Position numbers and translations under genes: made by a program | The notes under the pieces: model-generated | Database searches by the model: none | The model's input: only the letters and a program-made list of their open reading frames with translations | Told to the model about the DNA's origin: nothing | Shown: positions 48,594-58,198 of the stretch, piece by piece | Numbering within the stretch: position 1 is the stretch's first letter | Layout: each line of letters starts with the position of its first letter | Origin: Trichosphaerium sp. ATCC 40318 | Lineage: Eukaryota > Discosea > Flabellinia > Trichosidae | Direction of reading: 5' to 3' | DNA length: 64,000 nucleotides | Assembly (NCBI GenBank): GCA_038496445.1 | Contig: JALMLS010000374.1 | Location: forward strand, 62,001-126,000

Positions 48594-49866
48594 GCCATTT
48601 GAATTGCTTCAGCTACCGACAGAAATTATATTTTGTATTCTGGCGTTTTTGGGCAAGAAATGCCGTATATCTGCCACGTTTGTTTGTAAACTCTTTTCTA
48701 CAATCATTTTAAATCATTTGGGGTATTTAACGGTGACTGTCAAGTCAAGAGAAAATCTAGTCACGCTGTGTGGAAGTCCTCTTTTGAAAAATACTAAAAT
48801 ACTTGTTAATCGTTTGAAAATGACTGATGATGACTTTAAAAATCTCTCTGGTGTCCACCACCTTGAAATAAAAGATCAGAGGATTTCATTTACAGATGTT
48901 ATGTTAGAACATATTTCAGGTGTACATCATCTGCAACTACGAATAAGAAAATTTCGATGCAAGTTCATACATTTGGGATTTAAATCACTTCATGGTATTC
49001 ATACAATTGATGTTACACGTACAAATATAAGAGATAAAGGACTTGAAGCGCTTGCTGGGGTTCACACCATTAACTTAACATATTGCTACTATATTACAGA
49101 CAAAGGTGTCATTGCCATTGCAGGTAGTGTACACAAGATAAAGCTTGACCACTGTTGTATTACAGATAAAAGTGTAAGAGCACTAACAAATGCAACTGAA
49201 ATATCTTTTGGTGGGTGTAAACTCATTACAGATGAAGGAGTAAAGTATCTGCTAACACAAAATCAAACAACAAACAAAATCAAAAAAATTAATCTTAATC
49301 GCTGTACTCAAATATCAAACAATGTGTTACAACTTTTGGCTGGTATACCTTGTATAGGGCTTGGTTATACACATATTAAAGATGATACTCTATCATGTTT
49401 GGTAGGAGTATATACCATTGCCTTGGCTGGTTGTAGATTAGTAACAAATGATGGGATAAAACAATTGGCAGGTGTAAAAGTCATTGATATTTCGTATCTT
49501 GATTGTGTCGATGATACTACTTTGAAGGCACTTGCTGGAGTACATGCAATTTTTCTTAATCGCACATCTGTGACAGATGAAGGTTTAAGATACTTGGTTG
49601 GTGTTAAAGTCATAAGCCTTCACAATTGTAACCACATAACAGACAAAGGAGTGAACAGTCTTATTGGTGTTAAGCAATTATCTCTAGACTACTGCTCACA
49701 AATCACAGATGATGGAATTGTTGGTTTAACAAGCCTTGATTACATTTATTGTGATGGTACTCAAATAAAAAAGAAGATGGTTGACTCTCTAGGATGCATT
49801 TTAAAAATCACAAACCAGTCCTTTAATATGTGGCAAGAAGCGTTTTCCTCTACGTATTTGCCATAG
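48594..49866 (+). CDS. F-box/LRR protein A3, start exon uncertain
   Basis: The main exon begins after an AG at 48592-48593 and reads PFELLQLPTEIIFCILAFLG, followed by an F-box and about thirteen LRRs to a stop at 49866. It is nearly identical to A1 and A2 over the F-box and the KYLLTQNQTTNKIKKIN region. It carries its own versions of LRRs 2-5 (GIHTIDVTRTNIRDKGLEAL) and of the C-terminus (SFNMWQEAFSSTYLP). No ATG lies in frame before an upstream stop. The place matching exon 1 of A1 and A2 (about 48515-48525) has no ATG and contains a TAG. Either the upstream ATG at 48272 is now used or the gene has lost its start. Confidence 0.75.
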
Positions 49867-50113
49867 AAACTTGCTTACTCAAAACTGTATATTTACACTC
49901 TAGATTTGTAAGGATGCTTAAGTCATGTAATGTAATGATACTTACTACACAACCTTACCCACTATACTCGAACATCCACACCTCTTTCAGTGGCGACACA
50001 AGCAGCATTTAAAACTGCATGGGCAGAGCCCATAGATTCCAAGTCTCTTCAACATTAAAGCAATATTGTAAATAGCACAATACACAAGACATTCTTACAA
50101 AACTCTTTTGACT
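49867..50113. other. Intergenic between convergent genes
   Basis: This is a short AT-rich spacer between the stop of A3 (plus) and the stop of the F-box/MORN-like gene (minus). Nothing coding is seen. Confidence 0.4.
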
Positions 50114-50824
50114 TTATTGGTCAGTACATGTACCAATGACATAGACGCTTTGCTGTTTCAATGTACCACTCTTTGTCCAAAACTTATACTGTCCATGACG
50201 TATTCCATTAACATATGTGCACTCCTTTTTCAGTTGGCCATTATCATACCATTCCATTTCTAATCCATGTAGTTTACCTTTAACACGATGACAAAGTCTT
50301 AATAATTGTCCGTTCTTAAACCATTCCTTGTGATCACCTTCTTGTTTACCATTAGCGATTTGAAACTTATCCCACATTTGACCGTTTGTATGCCATCGTT
50401 TAAACTCTCCATCACCAATATCATTGACAATAAGCTCCTCAGCTATTTGACCATTTGCATACCATTTACGTTGTCCGTTAAGCTTACCATGTTTCCAATA
50501 ATATTCTTGTCGTATTGTAGTTATCCATGGTAAGACTTGCTTCGAAACGTGGTTTGTTGCATCATGTATAACCCATTTTCCATGTTTTTTTAGCTCATAA
50601 TCAAATCGAGTTGTCACTGCTGCATCCTTAGATAACATTGGCCACCTTAAATATACTTCGACGTCTAAAGAGATAATAGATAATTGTAACTCCATTGGAA
50701 GTATCAAAAGAAGGTTCTCACGTGGTGTTGACGTATTAGCCTAGCCACAGTTCAGTGATAAACAATAAATACAATCAATTCAAAAAACTGATAAAACAAC
50801 AAGCACCTTGCGCTCAAGCGCCAT
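50114..50824 (-). CDS. F-box protein with MORN-like (YwqK-type) repeats
   Basis: Exon 1 (50807-50824, MALERK) joins in phase 0 to exon 2 (50114-50740), giving 214 residues. The F-box is ENLLLILPMELQLSIISL, then RWPMLSKDAAVTTRF. About six repeats of the form YxNGQLxxxxxxxxGxxxGxxxxW follow: YWKHGKLNGQRKWYANGQI, RWHTNGQMWDKFQIANG, EWFKNGQLLRLCHRVKG, EWYDNGQLKKECTYVNGIRH. These are the antitoxin YwqK/MORN-variant repeats seen in bacteria and, with F-boxes, in some large DNA viruses. It is probably another SCF adaptor. The exon 1 donor (GTGCTT) is weak, so the start could be elsewhere. Confidence 0.78.
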
Positions 50825-51840
50825 TAAGAATTGAAACAACCGCTCTAATAGTAATAAATTAATACCACTAATGATAGACGTATTTAAGCAGTATATTAGC
50901 GTAGAAAACTATAGTGCGAATACGGCGGTGGTGCGTACCTTGTCAAAAAAAAACCACGTGCTTTTATCGAAGGTTTGCCAAAAAAATCTAGTGCTTTTTG
51001 CCTTTTGACTCACAAAATAGTTGACCATCATTGGATAATTTGCTTGCCAGATAAAACTTATCCATGATGTTCTTTGGTTATTTGTAATAGCTGCAAAGTC
51101 GGCTTTAACGCTATCACTAAGAAAGAACTATAATTCTTGTCCTCAAACGGTCTGCTAGTGTCCTTACTTTGCACTGCCAATTATTTATCCCATCACTTGA
51201 TACCAACAACGCTTCCTGTTAATCAGAAGAAGGAGTAAAGGCACTCAATAATATTTTAGGAAACGTACAGACTAAACAATGACAATGATAATTGCTGGAC
51301 TCAAAGAACTATGAAACTTAAAACTTATGAACATAATAGTATTAATTATCAATTTTCTAAGATCAACATATACTTAATCCCTTAACAGCTTCTTTTGTAA
51401 TGTTTTATTACAGTCAAAGTTTACTTAATTGTTTTGAGTAAGTCATGTTTCAAGACTATGTGTATTTGTTAAAGTTTAGCTTTATCGTACAGTACCACTT
51501 AGCAGTACAGGGAACATTTGGGTACCATTGATTGAGTTATGACTTTATACGTGAAGGTGGTGTTATTGTATGGAAAGACAAACAGTTCGTTCCAGGTTTG
51601 TTGTTCTCACTACTAGTACGATTATAGGTGTTCTTGGAGTGAATTCAGCTGTTCTTCAAAATGGTCACGTGGTATTCAGTATTGGCTCAGGCAACTATGA
51701 TTTTGCTTTGTACTTACTATAAAGTCACAACGGCGATAAAACCGAAAAGAAACAACAATGTATCTGAAAAAAAAGATTGTCGATCGTTTTTTCGTTTTCG
51801 TTTTTTCCGGAAACAAATTTGCTTTTTATTCTCCAGAACC
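50825..51840. other. Non-genic stretch with an LRR scrap
   Basis: No gene is visible. CACGTG occurs at about 50954 and 51666. A scrap of LRR sequence at 51212-51260 is listed separately. Confidence 0.4.
51212..51260 (+). pseudogene. F-box/LRR repeat remnant
   Basis: The sequence CAGAAGAAGGAGTAAAGGCA then CTCAATAATATTTTAGG matches the repeat unit of gene B1 (CAGATGAAGGAGTGAAAGCA then CTCAAAGG). Less than one repeat is recognisable. It is a plausible relic, but short. Confidence 0.4.
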
Positions 51841-52411
51841 TAATTCTGTTGGCATAACCACCAAATTCTGTTAGTTAAACGCGTAGTTAAAAATCAGAAA
51901 AAGAAAAAGTTTGTACCTTCAACTTTACCAAACCGTCCTTGATATCAACAACACGATTGTCATAACAGATATTAACCTTTGGTTTCAGTATATCTGCTAG
52001 TTTTCAACCAACATAGCCATCAAACAGAGGCAGTTGGGCAGAATACATCAAATTACCGTCTAGATGTTAAGGTTACTTCTAAATCGAAACACATACCTCC
52101 CGCCTTTATTTTATTAGCACATGGCGTTCCGCATGTCTTACAATGTCCTCTCTGTAATCTTTTTGAGCTACCAAAGTAGGCTAATATCAGCGCCTTTAGT
52201 GATAGTAAACTGTTTGTCAGCGTAAATAGCCTAAAGCCCTATAAAACCTGGAACAAAGCTGAAGGTGTCTTACAACTAATGCATAGGGTGAGCACGTGAT
52301 GCGTTGGCATAATGTGCAGTGGCAATAACAAGATAATATGGGCTTTCCAATCGTAGTAAATTGTACAGCCTTGCAAAAACAAGATGCTTTGTATTGAGCA
52401 GTGTCTGTCAT
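51841..52411 (-). pseudogene. Broken copy of the GFA gene at 25922
   Basis: From an ATG at 52411 the minus strand reads MTDTAQYKASCFCKAVQFTT, then CYCHCTLCQRITCSP, and the first exon ends at the same GTAAGAC donor as the intact gene. The second exon (AIYADKQFTITKGAD) then loses two bases relative to the paralogue and hits a TAG. The third exon has a TGA where the paralogue has VDGKLAD, while EFGG is recognisable in the last exon (about 51860). Introns are at the same places as in the intact gene, so this is a DNA-level duplicate and not a retrocopy. It lies about 26 kb away, inverted. Confidence 0.85.
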
Positions 52412-52599
52412 TTCAGTAAGCTGTTTTGAGTGTCGCAATCCACTATGGATCACAGTCACAACTTATGTTAAGTCTTGTTTTGGTTGTCAATTTATACATG
52501 CGCTCAACTATCACAGCGCAACAATTAACCATTTATGTTTAAGAATTGTAGTATTACAGTCAATAGTTTACAAATAAGACAGCTCGCAGTAATTCGTTG

Positions 52600-53195
52600 T
52601 TGAAGATTATGTGTCGTTTAGTTCAAATCGTATTAGGTCCCTATCGTCCGTTGACTCCTTAAAAACAACAACAACACGTATTGGGGGAGCCTATCTCTTG
52701 GCTTGGTCACGAAGCCTGAGATCGTTGTTTTATTCACAGTCAAACAACTTTTTAAGTAATGCACTTGATATGTTTCTCTACGCGCACAAAGTGATAAAAA
52801 GATGTTTGGGTGAAAGTGTAGAAAGTAGCTAACAGCACGTGATTTTGTTCCAAATGTCAAAATAACGTCACCACAGGCACATTTTGACACAAAAAAAGTA
52901 GCGGTTAGGCCAGCGTGACCTTGTTTTACCGCGCTAAACCGTAATTTTGTTAAAACGGGCTGATTGAGGGCCTTCAACCACTCTATGTGTAGAACTCTCA
53001 ATTTTAAGGCGTTTCAGGCTACTTTTATTCAAAATAAAGTCAGTGGTGGTTCAAAAAGAAGCCAACAACTTTTATGTTCACTGAATGAATACTGCTCTTG
53101 TTCTAAATCACGGACCGGTTACGGACCGAAAACCGATATATTGAAACCGGACCGGTATCGGACCGGTATTTGCCACCTCTACCTATTGATAAAAA
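52600..53195 (-). mobile_element. Probable hAT-type transposon remnant
   Basis: Read on the minus strand from about 53190, the sequence starts TAGAGGTGGCAAATACCGGT and continues with repeated CCGGTCCG words (ACCGGTCCGGTTTC, CGGTCCGTAACCGGTCCG). This is the typical look of the subterminal repeats and YAG(A/G)GGTG(G)-like inverted repeat of hAT elements. A 122-codon open frame follows inside (53001-52633), with RFSAVKQGHAGLTATFFVSK followed by CACGDVILTF, which could be part of an N-terminal zinc finger of a transposase. No complete transposase or second end was found. Confidence 0.55.
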
Positions 53196-53213
53196 TCCAT
53201 GCTTAATTTTTGT

Positions 53214-53447
53214 AGCTCTGTTGGACCTATCTTACTGATAATATTGTACCATCAAGTTTCAGTCTTCCTGAAGTCCCAACTGTAAGTAATTCAACAGTGG
53301 ACGCATTTGTAGCTAGAACACGTACGTCATGTTTTAATCTAATGTTCAACGTTGTCTAACATTTGAACTGTAGAGGCAGACGCTAATGCACTTATTGATG
53401 GACAAACAGCTTTTGTTGCAGTTGAGCTAGGAAATGCTTACGCTTAG
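53214..53447 (+). pseudogene. Gene fragment of two exons between transposon ends
   Basis: After a TTTTTGTAG acceptor the plus strand reads CWTYLTDNIVPSSFSLPE and VPTVSNSTVDAFVART, a GTACGT donor near 53322, a TGTAG acceptor, then QADANALIDGQTAFVAVELG and NAYA, ending in TAG where a second hAT-like end begins. The frame joins cleanly. No 5' part is present, so it is a piece of a gene cut by insertions. The family is not recognised. Confidence 0.5.
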
Positions 53448-53545
53448 CGATGTTCCAAACGAATAGAATACCGAATCTATCGCCAGAACGTAAAAAGTTG
53501 GAAATAGTCGAATATATTCCGATTCGGTTTTCAGAGAAGAGCGAC
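53444..53545 (+). mobile_element. Second hAT-like terminal sequence
   Basis: The sequence begins TAGCGATGTTCCAAACGAAT and contains GAATACCGAATC, then after about 35 bases GAATATATTCCGATTCGG. The GATGTTCC(G/A)AACGAAT start with subterminal CGAATC/GATTCGG words is the usual form of another hAT family. No transposase is seen downstream. Confidence 0.45.
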
Positions 53546-53869
53546 TGTGAAACTGAAAGTTGTTGGCTTTTTTTTTAATCACCAAGTGCTTTTTGTTCAT
53601 CCAAACCACTCTCATACGTTTTAAAATGCATATTTCTATACATAGAGTGGTTGAAAGCCCTATATTGAGTGAGTTTAAGATATCTACATTTTAGCGGTAA
53701 AACTAAGTCACAGTAAGCCTAACCGACACTTTTGTTGTGTGAAATTGTGCCAGTGGTGACGTTTTTTTGACAATTAGAGCCAATCTTGAGCCCGCCACGT
53801 GATCTATTTTTTTGCTGTCTCAAAACCACTTTTTAGTACTTTCCACGCGTAGAAATAGCCATCACTTGA

Positions 53870-54211
53870 GGTAAAACATATTTTAACACAATTTTGTAGT
53901 TTTATCTATGCACTTGCTCTATTAAAAAAAAGTCTCAGACGTGTTCGGATGTAAAAAAATGGGTTCAGGACAGCAATAAGGATGTAATTTGTGCCGTTTT
54001 ATCTCACCACAAAAAAAGCGAGAAGAATATATTCGAATAAACCAAGAAAATTTGGTTCAAATACGAATTTTGCAATCTATCCGTTTGGAACATCGCTACT
54101 TACGCTTTGCTATTTTATACATTTCTCATTGTGATTGTCGGTGCTTGTATATGGTTTTATTATATACGTCGTTCTAAACAAGTAACAATGAAGGGAAGCG
54201 ATCATGTGTAG
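53870..54211 (+). other. Possible membrane-protein gene fragment
   Basis: After a TTTTGTAG acceptor, an open stretch gives CTCSIKKKSQTCSDVKKW, then VQDSNKDVICAVLSHHKK. After a probable short intron come WNIATYALLFYTFLIVIVGA and CIWFYYIRRSKQVTMKGSDH, one transmembrane helix with a basic cytoplasmic stop-transfer, and a TAG at 54209. No start codon was found. It may be the 3' end of a type I membrane protein whose 5' end was lost with the nearby transposons. Confidence 0.4.
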
Positions 54212-54787
54212 AAACAAAAAACAAATACAAACTAATGTAAATAAAATAAATAAAACTAAAAGCCCCGAAAGTACCCTTCCTTAACAAAATATTTCGTCTT
54301 GTGAAGTCAGATTACTTGTTAAAATTGAGTTGTATAGATATCATGTTAGTTGATTATTATGTTTACCCACGTGCATGATATACATATGGGCTGGTTAAAT
54401 CACGTGGTTTGAAACGGTTAGATTCACAAAAAAAAGAAATTTTCGACTTGAAAAGCGCAGTAGCAACGTAAAATTACAACGTACTATGCGCGGGTAAATG
54501 GACGGTTAATTTAGCCTAACTAGAATTGACCAGAGCCAGAAAAACGCTTTTTTTTGTTGGATTGAACAAGTGACAGCCTTACTTGATGGACAACACTGCT
54601 TTCAAAACAGTAGCGTACCTGTATGCTAAAATTCATTTTGTATGTTGATTTCGGGTGGTTAGCGTTATTGTCGTTACTAGTTGAGGAAAAAACGGATTTA
54701 GTCACGTGACGTCCTGTAACAATATTCCGATCATCTAACAATAACATAATAACAAACGTAGCCACGTTTCACGCGTATATTAGCAAA
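54212..54787. other. Upstream region of F-box/LRR gene C
   Basis: No gene is visible. CACGTG appears three times (about 54371, 54403 and 54705, the last as GTCACGTGAC, a 10-bp palindrome 80 bp before the ATG), making this the best promoter candidate for gene C. Confidence 0.4.
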
Positions 54788-56059
54788 ATGAGTGAAGAAG
54801 AGACTAGCCAGAACATTAGTGACCTTGTCGCGCTCCCCGTTGAACTAATAGTTCATATTCTCAAACAAGGCACTTTTACACTTCGTTTCGCGCAAACTTG
54901 CCGCTTCTTGCGGGATATTGTCCATAACCATGTCGGATATGATCAAATTATTGTTAAAAGCAGTACCGAGGTGACGATGCTTTCTGGCAGTCCTTTATTG
55001 CAGAATACACCCATTCTGTTCTATGGGTATAGAGATGTAAACGACAATCAGTTGAGGTTACTAGCGGGAGTACATACAATCAATTTGTCCAGTTGTGAAT
55101 CAATAACAGATGAAGGCATTAAGTCATTGGCTGGAGTACATGACATTGGATTATTAAGTACAAACGTAACAGACGAAGGCATCAAAGCATTGGCAGGTGT
55201 ACACACTATAGATTTAGGTTTTTGTGAATCAATAACAGATGAAGGCATTAAGTCATTGGCTGGAGTACATGACATTGGATTATCAAGTACAAACGTAACA
55301 GACGAAGGTTTGAAGGCGTTAGCAGGTGTACACTCTATCTATTTATATGGTTGTCTATCGATAACAGACGAAGGCATCAAGGCGTTGGTTGGTGTACACA
55401 CGATTGCGTTAGTAGACACCAAGGTAACAAATGAAGGATTGAAGGCATTGGCAGGCGTACACACTATCAATTTGTGTCGCTGCAATGTAACTCATGAGGG
55501 CATCAAGGCGTTGGTTGGTGTACACAATATTAATTTATATGAAACAAAGGTAACAGATAAAGCTTTGAAGGCCTTGAAAGGTGTCCACACTGTCCAGTTG
55601 TATAGATGTAAATCAATAACAAATGAAGGCATTAAGTCATTGGCTGGAGTCTATGACATTGGATTATCAGAGACAAACGTAACAGACGAAGGCATCAAAG
55701 CATTGGCTGGTGTACACACTATAGATTTGGAACACTGTGATGTAACAGACGAAGGCATTAAAGCATTGGCTGGTGTACATGAAATAGGTTTAAGACTTAC
55801 CAAGGTAACAGATGAAGGCATCAAAGCATTGGCAGGTGTACACACTATAAATTTGAAACGCTGTGATGTAACAGATGAAGGCATTAAAGCATTGGCTGGT
55901 GTACACACTATAAATGTATCAGGAACAAAAGTAACAGATGAAGGATTGAAAGCATTGGCAGGTGTACACACTATAACCCTGTATGGTTGCTCCTCAACTT
56001 CAAAAGAGGGTGTCCAGGCAACCGGTGCACAGGTAGTAAGGGCAGATTTCATTATATAA
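54788..56059 (+). CDS. F-box/LRR protein C (intronless)
   Basis: A single 423-residue frame. The F-box is DLVALPVELIVHILKQGTFT, then RFAQTCRFLRDIVHNHVGY. About fifteen very regular LRRs of 21-23 residues follow (GVHTINLSSCESITDEGIKS; GVHDIGLSSTNVTDEGLKAL). Long (with SITDEG) and short (with NVTDEG) repeats alternate in the first part. After the last repeat comes a short non-LRR tail (SSTSKEGVQATGAQVVRAD). No signal or membrane segment. It is a probable SCF substrate receptor and the least related to A and B by sequence, but built of the same unit. The upstream region has a CACGTG palindrome. Confidence 0.93.
   Translation: MSEEETSQNISDLVALPVELIVHILKQGTFTLRFAQTCRFLRDIVHNHVGYDQIIVKSSTEVTMLSGSPLLQNTPILFYGYRDVNDNQLRLLAGVHTINLSSCESITDEGIKSLAGVHDIGLLSTNVTDEGIKALAGVHTIDLGFCESITDEGIKSLAGVHDIGLSSTNVTDEGLKALAGVHSIYLYGCLSITDEGIKALVGVHTIALVDTKVTNEGLKALAGVHTINLCRCNVTHEGIKALVGVHNINLYETKVTDKALKALKGVHTVQLYRCKSITNEGIKSLAGVYDIGLSETNVTDEGIKALAGVHTIDLEHCDVTDEGIKALAGVHEIGLRLTKVTDEGIKALAGVHTINLKRCDVTDEGIKALAGVHTINVSGTKVTDEGLKALAGVHTITLYGCSSTSKEGVQATGAQVVRADFII
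55070..55327 (+). repeat. Tandem 129-bp duplication of two LRRs in gene C
   Basis: Bases 55070-55198 and 55199-55327 are two copies of a 129-bp unit (a 66-bp and a 63-bp LRR). Both contain GAATCAATAACAGATGAAGG, then GTACATGACATTGGATTAT and ACAAACGTAACAGACGAAGG. Differences are few. A third partial copy of the same pair lies at about 55570-55700. Confidence 0.88.
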
Positions 56060-56176
56060 GAGTGCCGTCTAGACTTATCATAGTACACTTTTTATTGCTT
56101 TGTATAAACAAACAAACAGAATAAATGAAAACAAAATTAGTCATAATGTTATTATGTTCACGAAAAGCAGACAGCT

Positions 56177-56675
56177 ATGTTTGCATTTAGTGTTTTTAGG
56201 CGAGTTAAAACTGTCAAGAATATTTATTTTGACGTTGACCCGGATATGAAAGAACATGTTGGAATTGTAAGAATTAAGCGTTTTATTGTGTCAGCCTTTT
56301 TCTTCAATTCTCGTTGAGGTTTAACTTTTATTGTACGGCTTGTTGTTTAATACATCCTCTCTTAAGTTCTTACACTGTGAATGTTATAAATACGATGAAG
56401 CCTTTCTTCAAGTTGAAGGTATGCCCAAGTTATTTAACACACGTTTATTGGTTAATCTAATGTTTAGGATATTAGTGATTAAAAAAACTAGGTTTCTGGC
56501 AAAGCGTTATTGGTTTACCACCTTTTGCAATACACATGTGACAGATAATGACCTCGCGGCTTTGTTGGATTACACCAAAATTCACACGTTTGTGAGTGCA
56601 TACAGGCATCAAGTCATTGGCACAGAAACTTTAAGGGCGAGTGCGACAGATCTTAGTACAATATTAAATGCGTGA
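56177..56675 (+). pseudogene. Mosaic of gene fragments (unknown exon, copied intron, LRR piece)
   Basis: An ATG at 56177 opens MFAFSVFRRVKTVKNIYFDV and DPDMKEHVGI before a GTAAG donor. Bases 56401-56470 are a near copy of exon edge, intron and exon edge from the surface-protein gene (60040-60116): FLQVEG, then GTATGCC ... TAATCTAATGTTTAG. After it comes an LRR-like piece, NTHVTDNDLAALLDYTKIHT, which resembles SVTDEGLKALAGVHTI. The pieces do not form one credible protein. It reads as a decayed or rearranged locus. Confidence 0.5.
56401..56470 (+). repeat. Copy of an exon-intron-exon junction from 60040-60116
   Basis: CTTTCTTCAAGTTGAAGGTA and AAGTTATTTAACACACGTTT plus ATTGGTTAATCTAATGTTTA are shared between the two places. 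The 60-kb copy has ten extra bases (about 60063-60072, TTGTATCACA). In the 60-kb gene this is a working intron; here the reading frame is not kept. Confidence 0.9.
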
Positions 56676-57129
56676 TTACCTACATGACATAACAAATTTC
56701 TCTGAACGTCCACCTAAAATTGAACGGTCCGTAAATTTCATTTTTCTTGGTCAATTTGATTAATTAAGCCTCTATTTTCTGTTTATTTTGACAAAAGAAC
56801 AATATATAAATAGCAGCTACAACAACAGCAAACGCCATCAACGATGCTTTTATGATCCATTTCTACCATAAAGGAAAACTACTCTTCTTATTACATGGCC
56901 TTGCTTCAAAGGTAAGTGTAGACTGTGATTTTGTAGTGGATCAACTGATTTCTAAGCACTGATTATCGTTTAGCGTTACCTGTGGATTTGGTATCTCTTC
57001 ACAGCTCTTGGCATGTTGTATTTGCAAGTGGAGTTCCTGATTCATGTTAGAAACGGTTGTTTGATTGCTATTGAACGTGCTTGTAAGCCAGATGCATCAA
57101 CAGAAAAAGAGCCTGAAGGCAATTTCTAA
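56676..57129. other. Small ORFs on both strands, membrane-type
   Basis: On the plus strand, exons 56852-56911 and about 56975-57129 join as MIHFYHKGKLLFLLHGLASK then RYLWIWYLFTALGMLYLQVE and a hydrophilic end (KPDASTEKEPEGNF), a 71-residue single-span protein. On the minus strand at about 56775-56870 a 3' exon reads WIIKASLMAFAVVVAAIYIL, then FFCQNKQKIEA, also a good transmembrane end, preceded by an AG acceptor. Both cannot be functional over the same bases. I favour neither strongly. Confidence 0.35.
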
Positions 57130-57252
57130 CTATTATTTTTGTCTCATTCTTTCGGAACTAATACTGTGTTTGATAGCGTAACGTTACCTAGCAGTGGTTA
57201 ATACAACAGCCAAACTAAATATGATCTGCAGAAAAAAGTACCAGTTACTATT

Positions 57253-57447
57253 ATGTCAGTAAACTCCACAGTGGTTGAAGGTATAAAGTCACCTGTTTTA
57301 TCAAAATTAGTACGGGAATATTTAAGTAACCGTACCATAAACTCTGAGCGTTCTATCAATCTAACAATTAAAAAAATGGCAGAAAGGCACACAAGTCCTG
57401 CCATATTTGACCATCATTTTGAGAGAATTTCCCCAATTCTTCTGTGA
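57253..57447 (+). CDS. Possible 64-residue small protein
   Basis: This frame reads MSVNSTVVEGIKSPVLSKLV, EYLSNRTINSERSINLTIKK and a hydrophilic end ERISPILL. Composition is protein-like (helical, Ser/Asn-rich). No homologue is recognised and there is no splicing evidence. It might be an exon of a neighbouring decayed gene. Confidence 0.3.
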   Translation: MSVNSTVVEGIKSPVLSKLVREYLSNRTINSERSINLTIKKMAERHTSPAIFDHHFERISPILL

Positions 57448-58198
57448 ACTTTAGTCAAAATCCATGAATTTTTTGTAAATTTTGAAAAAAACGTATTCGT
57501 TCGGTATCATCCGGATTGGAAGAACGTTAATTTAATGGAGTAATTGGTACCTCGTTTTGGCTTGTATCTACAAACATCCTTTTAACTCAGTGGTAAGCCA
57601 GATTTGGGAGTGGAGGACCCGGATGAATCAATAAAAAAAAGATGAGGAAGCTCAAATAAAGATGTACGCGCACTAGTGCGTACGGGTTTTTATTGTGTAC
57701 CAGACCCGCTTTGTTATTTATTCATTGTTGCTGGCTGTAAACCTTATCATTAGTGATAAGAAAAGTTAGAATATCACGTGAGCTTTGTAATTGTTTCAAG
57801 TATTGTACTTTTTCAGCCTAAAACTGTTGTACAATGCATGTAACTTCTGTTCCCATATAAACGGAGTTTTTATACGGTTGGCGAGACTGACGCATCATGA
57901 GCGAGCTCAAGAAGACTTTCCATTAAAGCCCATTTTATTGTGTGATCTGTAATTTTCAACCAGGTCACCGTCAAATACTTTTTTGGTACACAAAAGAGTG
58001 CTATAATTTATCCGCTAAATATATTGAGTCAAAATGATTGATAAAGCCTCTGTGGGCAGTTAAAAGCAAATGAGGTTGACAAAAACATATCACACCTTTT
58101 TATTTTGATTGGACAGAATCACGTGCGTTTTAAAAAGGAAGATTACCTTGTAAAAAACGCTTCATTACGCCAAATAATGCTTATTCCTGCTATAGTAA
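57448..58198. other. Intergenic, with a weak tRNA-like stretch
   Basis: No coding sequence is visible. Bases 57575-57640 contain TTTTAACTCAGTGGTAAG, which resembles a pol III A box, and GGAGGACCCGGATGAATC, vaguely like a B box, but no cloverleaf forms on inspection. CACGTG is at about 57773 and 58121. Confidence 0.3.

Noticed and set aside
9399..56059. Whole window as an integrated giant virus
   Set aside because: F-box/LRR and YwqK-like repeats recall large DNA viruses, but intron-rich housekeeping genes run throughout and no viral core gene is present.
55048..56088. Long minus-strand frames with repeated CTPANALMPSSVT
   Set aside because: They are the antisense shadow of the regular LRR repeats of gene C; periodic DNA keeps the opposite frame open.
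57575..57640. tRNA gene or tRNA-derived SINE
   Set aside because: The A-box-like CTCAGTGGTAAG is suggestive, but no acceptor or anticodon stem pairs and the B box is poor.
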